64,000 bases of DNA from Mycetocola_B reblochoni (GCF_003667525.1 NZ_RCUW01000002.1:248001-312000); one strand, 5' to 3'. Positions 18,976 to 27,995 are shown, numbered from the stretch's first letter. Made by a program: numbers and translations. Notes: generated by a model from the letters alone, not told the origin.

Positions 18976-19020
18976 CGCCTCCGCCCGGCACGCCGACGGA
19001 GGACGGTGGGACCGCAGAGC

Positions 19021-19054
19021 GGAGGGGGCGATCGCCGTGACGATCGCCCCCTCC
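19021..19054. terminator. Bidirectional terminator between acs and ridA
   Basis: Perfect 14-bp stem (19021-19034 with 19041-19054) with a 6-base loop between the convergent acs and ridA genes. Confidence 0.85.
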
Positions 19055-19071
19055 CCTGCCGCACGCGGCGG

Positions 19072-19548
19072 TCAGGCCTCCGGCGACACCGCCAGGATGA
19101 GCTCCACCTCGACCGGTGCGTCCAGCGGCAGCACGGCCACGCCGACGGCTGAGCGCGCGTGCGAGCCGGCCTCGCCGAACACCTCCCCGAGAAGTTCGGA
19201 GGCACCGTTGATCACGCCCGGCTGCCCCGTGAACGACGGCTCCGAGGCGACGAATCCGGTCACCTTGACGACCCGGACCACCCGGTCAAGGGAACCGATG
19301 ACGCTCGCCGCCGCCGCGAGCGCGTTCAGCACGGCGATGCGGGCGTACTCCTTGGCGTCCTCGGCCGGGACCAGGCCGTGGCCGTCGCCCACCTTGCCCG
19401 TGGCCGGGAGCGCTCCCGAGACGAAGGGCAGCTGGCCAGAGGTGTAGACGCGGTCCCCGTCGAGGACCGCGGGGACGTAGGCCGCGACCGGCACGGCGAC
19501 ACCGGGCAGCTCGATGCCGAGCTCGGCCAGGCGCTGCTCGACGCCCAT
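19072..19548 (-). CDS. RidA family protein (YjgF/YER057c/UK114)
   Basis: A 158-residue member of the imine/enamine deaminase family, which clears reactive 2-aminoacrylate made by PLP enzymes. RVYTSGQLPFVSGALP near residue 33, the helix LNALAAAASVIGSLDRVVRVVKV, and the C-terminal ARSAVGVAVLPLDAPVEVE, which includes the conserved arginine, are visible. It belongs to the longer actinobacterial subgroup, so activity is inferred rather than certain. The ATG at 19548 overlaps the stop of the DUF4177 gene (ATGA). Confidence 0.88.
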   Translation of the reverse strand: MGVEQRLAELGIELPGVAVPVAAYVPAVLDGDRVYTSGQLPFVSGALPATGKVGDGHGLVPAEDAKEYARIAVLNALAAAASVIGSLDRVVRVVKVTGFVASEPSFTGQPGVINGASELLGEVFGEAGSHARSAVGVAVLPLDAPVEVELILAVSPEA

Positions 19549-19712
19549 CAGGCCTCGCCCCCCTCGATCGGGCGCTTGAGGTAGGCCACCAGGCCACCCT
19601 CGGGACCGGTGACGATCTGAACGAGCTCCCAGCCCTCCGACCCCCAGTTGTTGAGGATCGCGGCGGTGGTGTGGATCATCAGCGGGGTCGTGACGTACTC
19701 CCAGCGGGTCAC
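19548..19712 (-). CDS. DUF4177 small protein
   Basis: A 54-residue protein beginning TRWEYVTTPLMIHTTAAILN and containing NNWGSEGWELVQI, the aromatic-rich DUF4177 signature. The GTG at 19712 has a near-perfect AAGGAGGTG ribosome site, which decides against the longer frame starting at 19820. It is coupled to ridA by ATGA, an arrangement I recall across actinobacteria. Biochemical role unknown; it is probably a soluble partner of RidA. Confidence 0.82.
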   Translation of the reverse strand: MTRWEYVTTPLMIHTTAAILNNWGSEGWELVQIVTGPEGGLVAYLKRPIEGGEA

Positions 19713-19806
19713 GGCCACCTCCTTCGCAGTCGTTTTTCTGACAGAGGTCCGGCGCGATCTGGCGCCCGCCGGCGAGGCACCGCTCGCAGGACACCGTCCG
19801 AGGAGG

Positions 19807-19841
19807 TTGTTTTTCAGCAAGAGTGCCTAAACTCGATCCTA
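19807..19841 (+). promoter_or_regulatory. Promoter giving a leaderless PBP transcript
   Basis: TTGTTT (19807-19812), 15 bases, TAAACT (19828-19833), then seven bases to the ATG at 19841. Transcription would begin at or next to the start codon, which explains the absence of a ribosome site. Confidence 0.55.
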
Positions 19842-22408
19842 TGCCCCAAGGAAAACGCACTGCTCAGGGTGCGGCCGGTGGACTGCTCGGCTTCGTCGGC
19901 CTCAGCGCCGCGGCCGGCCTCCTCGTCACCGCTGCCGTCACCCCCGCGCTCGCCGTCACCGGCATGACGGCCAACAACGCCATGGGCGTGTTCAACTCGC
20001 TCCCCGAGGTGCTGAAGATCGGCCAGCCCATGGAGCGCTCCAACATCTACGTGACCAAGGCGAACGGCGACAACCAGCTGCTGGCGTCCTTCTACGACCA
20101 GAACCGTCAGGAGGTCGGCTGGGACGACGTGTCGCAGACCCTGAAGGACGCCGCCGTCTCCACCGAGGACCCGCGCTTCTACGAGCACGGCGGCATCGAC
20201 GTGGCGGGGACGACCAGGGCGATCGTCAAGACGTACGTCGTCGGCGGCCAGACCCAGGGCGGGTCCTCGATCACGCAGCAGTACGTCAAGAACGTCCTCG
20301 TCCAGGACTGTGAGCAGCACTCCACCACGGAGGAGGAGCTGCAGGCCTGCTCGAGCGAGGCCACCACCGCCGACGGCCAGTCGGGCATGGCGCGCAAGCT
20401 CAAGGAGATGCGCTACGCGATTGGCGTGGAGAAGCAGTACAGCAAGGACGACATCCTGCTGGGCTACCTCAACCTCGCCAACTTCGGCTCGCTCAACTAC
20501 GGCGTCGAGACCGCGTCGAACTACTACTTCAACAAGAGCGCCAAGGACGTCAACATCCAGGAGGCCGCGACCCTCGTCGCCATGCTGAACAGCCCCTCCG
20601 CGCTCCGCATCGACAACCCGGACGGCGTCGCCAACGGCAAGCCGAACACCGAGGAGAACAACTGGGAGCAGACCAAAGAGCGGCGCAACTACGTCATCAG
20701 CAACATGCTGAAGGAGGGCAAGATCACCCAGGAGGAGGCCGACAAGGCCAAGGACTCCAAGATCGAGCCCGACATCACCGCTCCCTCGACCGGCTGCTAC
20801 ACGGCGGGCGGGTCCGCGTACTTCTGCGACTACGTGCAGAACGTGGTCAAGAACAACCCCGCCTTCGGCGACACGGCCGAGGAGCGCTCGGCGACCCTGC
20901 GCCGCGGTGGGCTGAACATCTACACCACCCTCGACCTCGACCTGCAGCTCTCCGCCGAGAAGTCGATGAAGAACTACGTCGACGCCAATCCCCAGGCGAT
21001 CAGCAAGGTCGGCGCCGCCGCCAGCACGGTCGAGCCGGGCACGGGACGCGTGCTGTCCATGGTGCAGAACACCAAGTACGCCGCGGGCGAGACGGACGAC
21101 CCCGCGTACTCGTCGATCAACTACAACACCGACTATGCCTACGGTGGCTCGAGCGGCTTCCAGGTCGGCTCGACGTACAAGTTCTACACGCTCGTCGAAT
21201 GGCTGAAGGAGGGCCATTCCCTCAACGAGCGGATCGTCGACGCGGCCAACCGCAACCCGTCCGTCTGGAACGACAGCTGCGCGGGGGGAACGTACAACTT
21301 CACCTACCCGGTGCAGAACTTCAACTCGCAGTACTCGAACAGCGTCACCGCCCTGCAGGCCACCAAGGAGTCGATCAACACGGCGTACCTCGGCATGGCC
21401 CGCGAGCTCGACCTCTGCAAGATCCGCGACACCGCGATGGACCTCGGTGCGCACCGCGCCGACGGCAAGGAGCTCGACAAGTACCCCTCCTCCGTGCTCG
21501 GTTCCAACGAGATGGCGCCGCTGACGGTCGCCGCCTCGGTCGCCGCGCTCGGCACGGAGGGCAAGTACTGCGAGCCCACCGCGATCGACAAGATCGTCGG
21601 CCCCGACGGCAAGGAGATGGCCCTGCCCGAGCAGGACTGCCACCAGGCCGTCGACAAGGAGGTCGCGAACACCGCGAACTTCGGCATGCAGTCGGTCTTC
21701 GAGGGCGGCGGAACCGGTGCGGGTGCAGCGGTGACCGGCGCCGAGGTCTACGGCAAGACCGGAACGAGCGACCACGCGCGTGCCTCCTGGATCAGCGGTG
21801 GCACGAGCAAGGCGGTCACCTCGCTGTGGATCGGCGCTGTCCAGGGCGACGCCAGCATGTACCAGACCTATTTCAATGCCGGCACGGGTCACATGACCAA
21901 GCTCTACCTCTGGCGGGACATCATGCAGCAGGCGATCAACGAGTTCGGCGGCGACGACTTCGCCGGGCCGTCGGAGACGCTCACGCGCGTACCGCAGACG
22001 CAGGTCCCCGACGTCACCGGCCTGACGGTGGAGGAGGCGCAGGAGCGGCTGCGCTCGGTCGGCTTCAGCTGGGCGATCGGCGACGCCGCGGAGTCCAGCG
22101 TCGAGGAGGGCAAGGTGGCCAGCACCAGCCCGGCCGGCGGCGCCTCCGCCGCGAGCGGCTCACAGGTGACGATCACGCCCAGCTCCGGCGAGGCCGAGGA
22201 GAGTGACGTGCCCGACGTCAGGGGCGACAGCCCCGGCGATGCGGCCAAGACGCTCAGCGATGCCGGATTCAGCGTCGAAGAGAAGTGCCGTACCGGAGAC
22301 AAGGACGACGACGAGATCGATAAGGTCGTCGGCCAGAGCCCCGGTGAGGGGTCGAAGGCCAAGGACGGCGACACGGTCACCATCGACGTGCTCCGAGAGT
22401 CGTGCTGA
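19841..22408 (+). CDS. Bifunctional class A penicillin-binding protein with two PASTA domains
   Basis: An 855-residue cell-wall synthase. One N-terminal membrane helix (about 15-38) precedes a GT51 transglycosylase domain with VSTEDPRFYEHGGID (catalytic Glu109) and GGSSITQQYVKN. The transpeptidase domain has STYK (Ser444), SIN (511-513) and KTGTS (639-643). Two PASTA repeats close the protein (about 721-780 and 789-855; VPDVTGLTVEEAQE, VPDVRGDSPGDAA), which usually bind peptidoglycan or muropeptides. This matches the actinobacterial PonA-type enzyme. A GTG at 19823 is in frame, but the ATG at 19841 is chosen because a -10 hexamer sits where it would give a leaderless mRNA. The stop overlaps the next ATG (TGATG). 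Confidence 0.93.
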   Translation: MPQGKRTAQGAAGGLLGFVGLSAAAGLLVTAAVTPALAVTGMTANNAMGVFNSLPEVLKIGQPMERSNIYVTKANGDNQLLASFYDQNRQEVGWDDVSQTLKDAAVSTEDPRFYEHGGIDVAGTTRAIVKTYVVGGQTQGGSSITQQYVKNVLVQDCEQHSTTEEELQACSSEATTADGQSGMARKLKEMRYAIGVEKQYSKDDILLGYLNLANFGSLNYGVETASNYYFNKSAKDVNIQEAATLVAMLNSPSALRIDNPDGVANGKPNTEENNWEQTKERRNYVISNMLKEGKITQEEADKAKDSKIEPDITAPSTGCYTAGGSAYFCDYVQNVVKNNPAFGDTAEERSATLRRGGLNIYTTLDLDLQLSAEKSMKNYVDANPQAISKVGAAASTVEPGTGRVLSMVQNTKYAAGETDDPAYSSINYNTDYAYGGSSGFQVGSTYKFYTLVEWLKEGHSLNERIVDAANRNPSVWNDSCAGGTYNFTYPVQNFNSQYSNSVTALQATKESINTAYLGMARELDLCKIRDTAMDLGAHRADGKELDKYPSSVLGSNEMAPLTVAASVAALGTEGKYCEPTAIDKIVGPDGKEMALPEQDCHQAVDKEVANTANFGMQSVFEGGGTGAGAAVTGAEVYGKTGTSDHARASWISGGTSKAVTSLWIGAVQGDASMYQTYFNAGTGHMTKLYLWRDIMQQAINEFGGDDFAGPSETLTRVPQTQVPDVTGLTVEEAQERLRSVGFSWAIGDAAESSVEEGKVASTSPAGGASAASGSQVTITPSSGEAEESDVPDVRGDSPGDAAKTLSDAGFSVEEKCRTGDKDDDEIDKVVGQSPGEGSKAKDGDTVTIDVLRESC

Positions 22409-23367
22409 TGGCGGCCAACCGCCTCGTCCGCGGCGTCGGCTCCGCAGTGCTCGCCACTGCGGTCGCCGGCGCCGCGGCGTTTGCCTGGGGCTCCCTCGTC
22501 GAGCGCCGGCTGTTCACCGTCCGGCGCTACGAGGTCGCCGTGCTTCCCCCGGGGGCCGAGCCGATCCGGGTGCTGCACCTGTCCGACCTGCACATGGCCC
22601 CGTGGCAGCGGGACAAGCAGGAGTGGGTTGCCGGGCTGATCGCCGAGCGCCCCGACCTCGTCGTCGACACGGGGGACAACCTCGGCCACGTCGACGGGAT
22701 CGGCGGTATCGAGAAGGCGCTGACACCGTTCGCGGGGACGCCGGGCATGTTCGTGAACGGCTCGAACGACTACTTCAGTCCGCTGCGCAAGAACTGGCTG
22801 CGCTACTTCACGGCCCCGTCCTCGGTGGGGGCACCCGCCAGGACCCCCGACCTGGACATCGAGCGGATGAACCGCTTCTTCGCGGCCGGGCTCGGCTGGA
22901 CCGACCTGAACAATGCGGCGACCTCGCTCACCGTTCGCGGCACGCGGCTCGTGCTTTTCGGCGTCGACGACCCCCACATCGGCCTGGACCGCCTCGACCG
23001 TGTGCCCGTGCTGCTCGACGAACTCGAGGAGTCCCTCGCCGAGGACGACCACGACGTCTCGGACCTGGTGCGTATCGGCGTCGCCCACGCGCCGTACCAG
23101 CGGGTGCTGAACTCCTTCGTCACGAACGGCGCCGAGCTCATCCTCGCCGGTCACACGCACGGCGGCCAGGTCTGCGTCCCCGGCATCGGGGCCCTCGTGG
23201 CCAACTGCGACATCCCGCGGCGCCAGGCGTCGGGGCTCAGCTCGTGGCGTCACGCCCGACGCAGCGCGAAGCTGCACGTCTCCGCGGGCATCGGCACCTC
23301 CATCTACGCCCCGGTGCGCTTCGCCTGCCGCCCGGAGGCCGCGATGATCACGCTGGTCGCCCGGTAG
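22408..23367 (+). CDS. Metallophosphoesterase, YkuE-like membrane-associated
   Basis: A 319-residue protein with an N-terminal hydrophobic segment (about 8-27). The calcineurin-like fold shows HLSDLHM, VDTGDN, NGSNDYF, VAHAPY and GHTHGGQ. The usual GNHD is GSND here, a variant common in this actinobacterial group. Translation is coupled to the PBP gene (TGATG), and this PBP-phosphoesterase pair recurs in other actinobacteria, which suggests a cell-envelope role. YkuE relatives hydrolyse UDP-diacylglucosamine-type lipids; the substrate here is not evident. Confidence 0.88.
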   Translation: MAANRLVRGVGSAVLATAVAGAAAFAWGSLVERRLFTVRRYEVAVLPPGAEPIRVLHLSDLHMAPWQRDKQEWVAGLIAERPDLVVDTGDNLGHVDGIGGIEKALTPFAGTPGMFVNGSNDYFSPLRKNWLRYFTAPSSVGAPARTPDLDIERMNRFFAAGLGWTDLNNAATSLTVRGTRLVLFGVDDPHIGLDRLDRVPVLLDELEESLAEDDHDVSDLVRIGVAHAPYQRVLNSFVTNGAELILAGHTHGGQVCVPGIGALVANCDIPRRQASGLSSWRHARRSAKLHVSAGIGTSIYAPVRFACRPEAAMITLVAR

Positions 23368-23408
23368 CGTTCGAGCGTGGCGGGACGGGGCGCGGGTCCC
23401 CTGCCGCT

Positions 23409-24461
23409 TCAGCGGCGGGTGCGCCCCGTGCTCGCGCGTTCGACGAGGGCGGTGGGGAGAACGAACCGTCGCGGCGGTGCCCCCGCGTCGATCGCGTCGT
23501 TGAGCGCGGTCGCGGCGGTCCTGCCCTTCTCGGCGAAGGGCTGCCTGACGGTCGTGAGACCCGCGCCCGCGGCCGCCGGGACGTCGTCGAAGCCGGTGAC
23601 GGCGAGGTGGCGGGGAACCTGGATGTGGTGCGCCTTGGCCCACGCGAGCACACCGAGCGCGTAGCTGTCGGCGACGCAGGCGATCGCGGTGATGCGCGGG
23701 TCGTGCCGGAGCAGCGCGGCCGCCGCGTCCGCACCGGCGGCAGCGGTGACGTGCCAGCGCTCCTCGACGACGACCGGTCTGCCGAGCCCGCGTTCGAGCC
23801 CGCGGACGCGGTCGCGCGGGATCGTGAAGCGGGAGCCGGCGACCCGGCCGGGGTTGGCACGTGCGTTGCGCGGCGAGGTGCCCAGTCGCGAGGAGATGCA
23901 GCCGACGTGTTCATGGCCTCGGGCAGCCAGCAGCTCGCCGATTCCCCTCATGGCGTCCTCCTCGTCGAGGCCGACCCAGGACAGCCCCTCGGCGTCGGGC
24001 GGCTGGTCGACGAGGACGGCAGGCGCTCCGCGCCGCCTCAGCAGTGCCAGCGTTGCCTCGCCCCGGGGCAGGGAGTGGAAGATGACCCCGTCCACGGCCG
24101 CGGAGTCGACGGGCGCAGGGCGACGGTGATCGGGCGAGCCGGCGGGAAGCAGGACGAGGTGCTGGCCGCTCACGGCGAGCGTCTCCGCCACACCGGCGAG
24201 GAAGCCGGCCGAGGCCGGATCGGTGAACACGAACGGCAGCTCGTCCGTGAACACGACGCCGATGCCCCCGGTGCGCCGGCGGCGCAGGCTCCGCGCGGCC
24301 GGGTCGGGGCCCGCATAGCCGAGCTCGGCGGCGAGACCGAGGACACGCTCGCGCAGCTCGGCGGACAGCTTCTCGGGGCGGTTGTACGCGTTCGACACCG
24401 TCGAGACGGACACGTCGAGCCGAGAGGCCAGACGCGCCATCGTCACACGGGTCGGGGCCAC
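23409..24461 (-). CDS. LacI-family transcriptional regulator
   Basis: A 350-residue repressor-type protein. The helix-turn-helix is at the extreme N-terminus (VTMARLASRLDVSVSTVSNA, then YNRPEKLS), followed by the LacI hinge (AARSLRRRRTGGIGVVF) and a periplasmic-binding-type sensor domain (VDGVIFHSL, AVTGFDDVPAA, LTTVRQPFAEKG). The GTG at 24461 lies just downstream of a TACTAT-like -10 with a palindrome (24475-24486) in the promoter, consistent with autoregulation. It is divergent from the EthD-VOC / dehydrogenase pair, which is its most likely target. The effector is unknown. Confidence 0.9.
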   Translation of the reverse strand: MAPTRVTMARLASRLDVSVSTVSNAYNRPEKLSAELRERVLGLAAELGYAGPDPAARSLRRRRTGGIGVVFTDELPFVFTDPASAGFLAGVAETLAVSGQHLVLLPAGSPDHRRPAPVDSAAVDGVIFHSLPRGEATLALLRRRGAPAVLVDQPPDAEGLSWVGLDEEDAMRGIGELLAARGHEHVGCISSRLGTSPRNARANPGRVAGSRFTIPRDRVRGLERGLGRPVVVEERWHVTAAAGADAAAALLRHDPRITAIACVADSYALGVLAWAKAHHIQVPRHLAVTGFDDVPAAAGAGLTTVRQPFAEKGRTAATALNDAIDAGAPPRRFVLPTALVERASTGRTRR

Positions 24462-24474
24462 GGTCCGAGCATAG

Positions 24475-24486
24475 TAAATCGTTTGA
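24475..24486. promoter_or_regulatory. Candidate LacI-type operator
   Basis: TAAATCGTTTGA, an imperfect palindrome with a central CG (4 of 6 half-site positions match), typical of LacI-family sites. It sits in the space between the divergent lacI-type gene and the EthD-VOC gene. Confidence 0.4.
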
Positions 24487-24582
24487 CCTGCGAACTCGGC
24501 CGCCCCGTCGGCGCGCACGCCACGTCGGGCTCCCGGCGATGAATACTGGACTCACGGGCGGTGTCCCGGGGACGGAGCGACC

Positions 24583-25506
24583 ATGATCAAGCTGACGATG
24601 TTCCTGAAGAGGGCCGAGGGGCTCACGCGGGAGCAGTTCATCCACCACCACATCACCGTGCACGGGGCGCTGATGCGCTCCATCCCCGAGGGCAGGCAGC
24701 ACCTCATCCGCTACACGCAGACCCACCCCGCCGCGCGTACCCCGTCCTCCCTGCCCGAGTCCGGGTTCGACGGCACCGCCGAGCTGTGGTTCGACAGCGA
24801 GGAGGGGATGGAGGCGGTGCTGGGCTCCGAGACCTTCACCACCGTCGTCGCGGCCGACGAGCCCGCGTTCCTCGACAGGTCGGCGACGGTCGTCGTCGTC
24901 GGCGACGCCGTCGACATCATCGGCGACGCCACCACCGAGGCGACCGCCGTGCCTCCCCTGCCGCCGCAGGACGATGCGTTCGGCCCGCTGCCGAGGGGGA
25001 TCAACCATCTCGGCCTGACGGTTCCCGACCTCGATGCGGCGACGGTGTTCCTCCGCGAGGCTTTCGCCGGACGGGTCGCCTATGACGGCCTCACCCCCGC
25101 CGATCCCCCGCGCGAGGGTGCGGAGACCGAACGCCAGCTGGGCCTGCCGCGCGGCGCGCGGATCGTCCGCCAGCGCATGGTCCAGATCGGTGTCGGCCCT
25201 GGCCTCGAGGTCTTCGAGATCGCGGTGGACGAGCGGCAGCCCGCCGCGGGACTGGCCGACCTGGGACTGAACCACGTCTCCGTGTACGTCGACGACATCG
25301 ACGGCGCGCTCCGGCGCGCCGTCGCGGCCGGAGGCGAGGCGCTGTCGGAGCCGCACGCCAACTCGGCCCACGAGGACACCGACGGCAACGCCAGCGTGTA
25401 CGTGCGCGCCCCGTGGGGAACCCTGTTCGAGCTGCAGACGATTCCCTCCGGCCACTGGTACGACGACGCGGCGGAGGCGCTCGCGTGGACGCCCCCGGCA
25501 CGATGA
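24583..25506 (+). CDS. EthD domain fused to a VOC (glyoxalase/dioxygenase-like) domain
   Basis: A 307-residue two-domain cytosolic protein. Residues 1-105 are an EthD / ferredoxin-like alpha-beta barrel domain (IKLTMFLKRAEGLTREQFIH, FDGTAELWFDSEEGMEAVL). Residues about 138-297 form a VOC domain (INHLGLTVPDLDAATVFLRE, GLNHVSVYVDDIDGALRRA, VYVRAPWGTLFELQ) with His140, Glu213, His232 and Glu286-type positions for metal binding. EthD domains occur in ether and aromatic degradation and polyketide cyclisation; VOC domains hold a metal for isomerase or dioxygenase chemistry. The ATG follows GGAG. Its stop overlaps the dehydrogenase start (ATGA), so the two probably act in one catabolic step series controlled by the divergent LacI regulator. 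Substrate unknown. Confidence 0.8.
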   Translation: MIKLTMFLKRAEGLTREQFIHHHITVHGALMRSIPEGRQHLIRYTQTHPAARTPSSLPESGFDGTAELWFDSEEGMEAVLGSETFTTVVAADEPAFLDRSATVVVVGDAVDIIGDATTEATAVPPLPPQDDAFGPLPRGINHLGLTVPDLDAATVFLREAFAGRVAYDGLTPADPPREGAETERQLGLPRGARIVRQRMVQIGVGPGLEVFEIAVDERQPAAGLADLGLNHVSVYVDDIDGALRRAVAAGGEALSEPHANSAHEDTDGNASVYVRAPWGTLFELQTIPSGHWYDDAAEALAWTPPAR

Positions 25507-26339
25507 CGCGCGCACCGCACGCGATCGACGCGGAGACCGTCGTCTGCATCTCCCTCTCATCGCGCCCGACCAACATCGGAACCCGGTTCCACAACTTCCT
25601 CGCCGCTGAGCTGGGTCTGAACCTGCTGTACAAGGCATTCCGCACGACCGACATCGTCGGCGCGATCGCCGGGGTCAGGGCCCTCGGCATCCGCGGCTGC
25701 TCGGTCTCCATGCCGCACAAGGAGAGCGTCATCCCCCTCGTCGACGCGCTCGAGCCGTCGGCCCGGGCCATCGGCAGCGTCAACACCATCGTCAACGACG
25801 ACGGGGTGCTGACGGCGTCGAACACCGACTATCTCGCGATCGAGACGCTGATGGCCGAGCGGAACGTCGACCCCGCGCTGCCCGTGCTGCTGCGCGGCAC
25901 CGGGGGAATGGCAAAGGCGATCGCCGCTGTGCTGCACGCCAGAGGAGCCGAGGCGGTCACGGTGCTCTCCCGGACCGAGACGGCCGGGGCGGCCCTCGCC
26001 GCCCGCTACGGGTTCCGCGCGACGACGTCGCTGCCCTCCCCCGGCGCCGCCACCCTGATCAACGCGACGCCGATCGGCATGACCGGGCCGGATGCCTCAG
26101 CACTGGCGTTCCCCGCCGACCACGTCGCCGCGGCCAGCACGGTCATCGACGTGGTCGCCTCCCCCTGGCGGACGCCTCTCATCGCCGCCGCGGAGGACGC
26201 GGGTGTCGAGCGGGTCAGCGGTGACGCGGTGATCGCCCTGCAGGCGGCGAAGCAGTTCACCGCCTACACGGGGGTGGAGCTCACCCGGGACCAGGTCGAC
26301 CGCGCGGCGAGGTACTCGCAGGCCACACCGCCGCGCTGA
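25503..26339 (+). CDS. Shikimate dehydrogenase-like protein (HI0607/SDH-L type)
   Basis: A 278-residue NADP-dependent oxidoreductase. It has SLSSRPTNIGTRFHNF in place of the SxS substrate motif of AroE, GCSVSMPHKESVIPL with the catalytic lysine, NTDY, GTGGMAKAIAA for nucleotide binding and INATPIGM. The motif set is that of the HI0607 SDH-like clade rather than biosynthetic AroE. HI0607 reduces shikimate poorly in vitro, so the true substrate may be another cyclohexene or quinate-like acid. Coupled by ATGA to the EthD-VOC gene. Aromatic-pathway catabolism is inferred. Confidence 0.87.
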   Translation: MTRAPHAIDAETVVCISLSSRPTNIGTRFHNFLAAELGLNLLYKAFRTTDIVGAIAGVRALGIRGCSVSMPHKESVIPLVDALEPSARAIGSVNTIVNDDGVLTASNTDYLAIETLMAERNVDPALPVLLRGTGGMAKAIAAVLHARGAEAVTVLSRTETAGAALAARYGFRATTSLPSPGAATLINATPIGMTGPDASALAFPADHVAAASTVIDVVASPWRTPLIAAAEDAGVERVSGDAVIALQAAKQFTAYTGVELTRDQVDRAARYSQATPPR

Positions 26340-26423
26340 GCTGCAGGACAGGGGCGGGCCGCGGCACGGATCCAGGCCCGGTTGGGCGAGCCCGTCGCGG
26401 ATGACCCCGGCGGGCAGAGAAAA

Positions 26424-26456
26424 ACTCCCGGTCCGTGCTGAGCACGGACCGGGAGT
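26424..26456 (-). terminator. Intrinsic terminator of tRNA-Pro
   Basis: About 14-bp stem ACTCCCGGTCCGTG / CACGGACCGGGAGT with a 5-base loop, followed on the minus strand by TTTTT (26420-26424). It lies directly after the tRNA-Pro 3' end. Confidence 0.9.
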
Positions 26457-26458
26457 CA

Positions 26459-26536
<78 letters not shown>

Positions 26537-26690
26537 AAGGCCTCTCCCAGCATAGCCCATATCGGAGAGCGTCTCGTACCACCGCCCCGGCCGAGCGGCC
26601 CGGTCGCGCCCGGGCCGGGACGCTAGGATCGGGGACGGGTTCCCGACCCCGCCACCAGAGAACCAGCCACCCGCACAGGAGAGCACCGAG

Positions 26691-27467
26691 ATGACCCGCA
26701 CGCCCGCGCTCGTCGCGTTCGACCTCGATGACACCCTCGCCGAGTCGAAGAGCCCGATCGATCCGCGCATGGCGCAGCTGCTCACCCGGCTTCTCGACCT
26801 CGTGCCCGTCTGCATCATCTCCGGCGGACGGTTCGAGCAGTTCCGGAGTCAGGTGCTGGACCGGCTGGATCTCTCCGATGACGAGGCGGACCGGCTCCAC
26901 CTGATGCCCACCTGCGGCACGCGCTACCTCAGGGCGGAGGGGGGCGTGTGGGTCCAGCGGTACGCCAACGACCTCAGCGCCGACGAGAAGTCCAGGGCGC
27001 TCGCCGCCGTCGAGGCGGAGGCACGGCGCCTCGGGCTGTGGCGCGAGGACAGCTGGGGCCCGATCCTCGAGGACCGTGGCTCGCAGATCACCTACTCCGC
27101 GCTCGGCCAGAGCGCCCCCGTCGCCGAGAAGCAGGCCTGGGACCCGGACGGGCGAAAGAAGTCCTCACTCCGCTCCGCCGTCGCCGCCGAGCTGCCCGAC
27201 CTCGAGGTCCGCTCCGGCGGCTCCACCTCGATCGACATCACCCACAGGGGAATCGATAAGGCGTACGGCATGCGGCGCCTGTCCGAGGTGACGGGGATCG
27301 ACTGCAGCGACATGCTCTTCGTCGGGGACCGTCTCGACCCGGACGGCAATGACTACCCCGTGATCGCCACCGGCACGGCGACCCACGCGGTCACCGGGTG
27401 GCGTGACACCGCCGACTACCTGGCCGAGCAGCTCATCCCCCTGCTCAGCCACGGACGCGAATCGTGA
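26691..27467 (+). CDS. HAD-IIB family phosphatase, phosphomannomutase-like fold
   Basis: A 258-residue cytosolic HAD hydrolase. Motif I is FDLDDTLAESK, motif II IISGGRFEQF, and motifs III/IV lie around KKSSLR and FVGDRLDPDGNDYPV. The cap and the ESKSPID and GGRFEQF pattern resemble eukaryotic-type phosphomannomutase and sucrose-phosphate phosphatase. It is likely a sugar-phosphate phosphatase or phosphomutase. The ATG has an AGGAG site about 10 bases upstream. The next gene starts inside its stop (GTGA). Confidence 0.85.
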   Translation: MTRTPALVAFDLDDTLAESKSPIDPRMAQLLTRLLDLVPVCIISGGRFEQFRSQVLDRLDLSDDEADRLHLMPTCGTRYLRAEGGVWVQRYANDLSADEKSRALAAVEAEARRLGLWREDSWGPILEDRGSQITYSALGQSAPVAEKQAWDPDGRKKSSLRSAVAAELPDLEVRSGGSTSIDITHRGIDKAYGMRRLSEVTGIDCSDMLFVGDRLDPDGNDYPVIATGTATHAVTGWRDTADYLAEQLIPLLSHGRES

Positions 27468-27955
27468 CCTCCCCCGCCACCCTTCCCGATCTGGAGCCGA
27501 TCACCGGTGCGGACCTCACCGAGTGGATCGAGCGGAGCGTCTCCGAGTACACCGCCGACCTGGTCAGGCTCGGCCGCGACCACGCCTCCGCGCAGGCCGT
27601 GGCCCGGCGCTCCGTCGCCGCGCAGTTCCCCGAGGGCCGGGTTCCCCCGGGCCAGCACGTGTTCCACATCGTCCACGACGGGAGGCGCGTCGGCTACCTC
27701 TGGCTCGGCGAGGCCGCCTCGCGCGGCGGGGACGGCGGGGTCCAGTGGTGGGTGTGGGATGTGCTCGTCGACGAGTCCGCACGCGGCCGCGGCCTGGGCA
27801 GGGGAACGATGCTCCGGGCCGAGCGCTTCGCCAGGGAGAACGGCGCGGACGAGCTGGGGCTCAGCGTGTTCGGCTTCAACACGGGGGCCCAGCGGCTGTA
27901 CGCCTCGCTCGGCTACGAGACCACGTCGATCAAGATGTCGAAGCGCCTCGACTAG
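27464..27955 (+). CDS. GNAT-family N-acetyltransferase
   Basis: A 163-residue acetyltransferase with VGYLWLGEA, the acetyl-CoA loop DESARGRGLGRGTML and the C-terminal FNTGAQRLYASLGYE motif, the usual GNAT core. The GTG at 27464 overlaps the HAD stop. The acceptor is unknown. It faces the thymidine kinase gene across a 147-base gap with short repeats. Confidence 0.88.
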   Translation: MTSPATLPDLEPITGADLTEWIERSVSEYTADLVRLGRDHASAQAVARRSVAAQFPEGRVPPGQHVFHIVHDGRRVGYLWLGEAASRGGDGGVQWWVWDVLVDESARGRGLGRGTMLRAERFARENGADELGLSVFGFNTGAQRLYASLGYETTSIKMSKRLD

Positions 27956-27995
27956 CCCGGCGCCCGCGAACGTGTCATGCGTTCGGCGGCTCCGC

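Noticed and set aside
22738..22760. GSND in place of GNHD in the metallophosphoesterase as a sign of inactivation
   Set aside because: The other metal-binding motifs are intact and this variant is common in the actinobacterial subgroup, so it is not evidence of loss.
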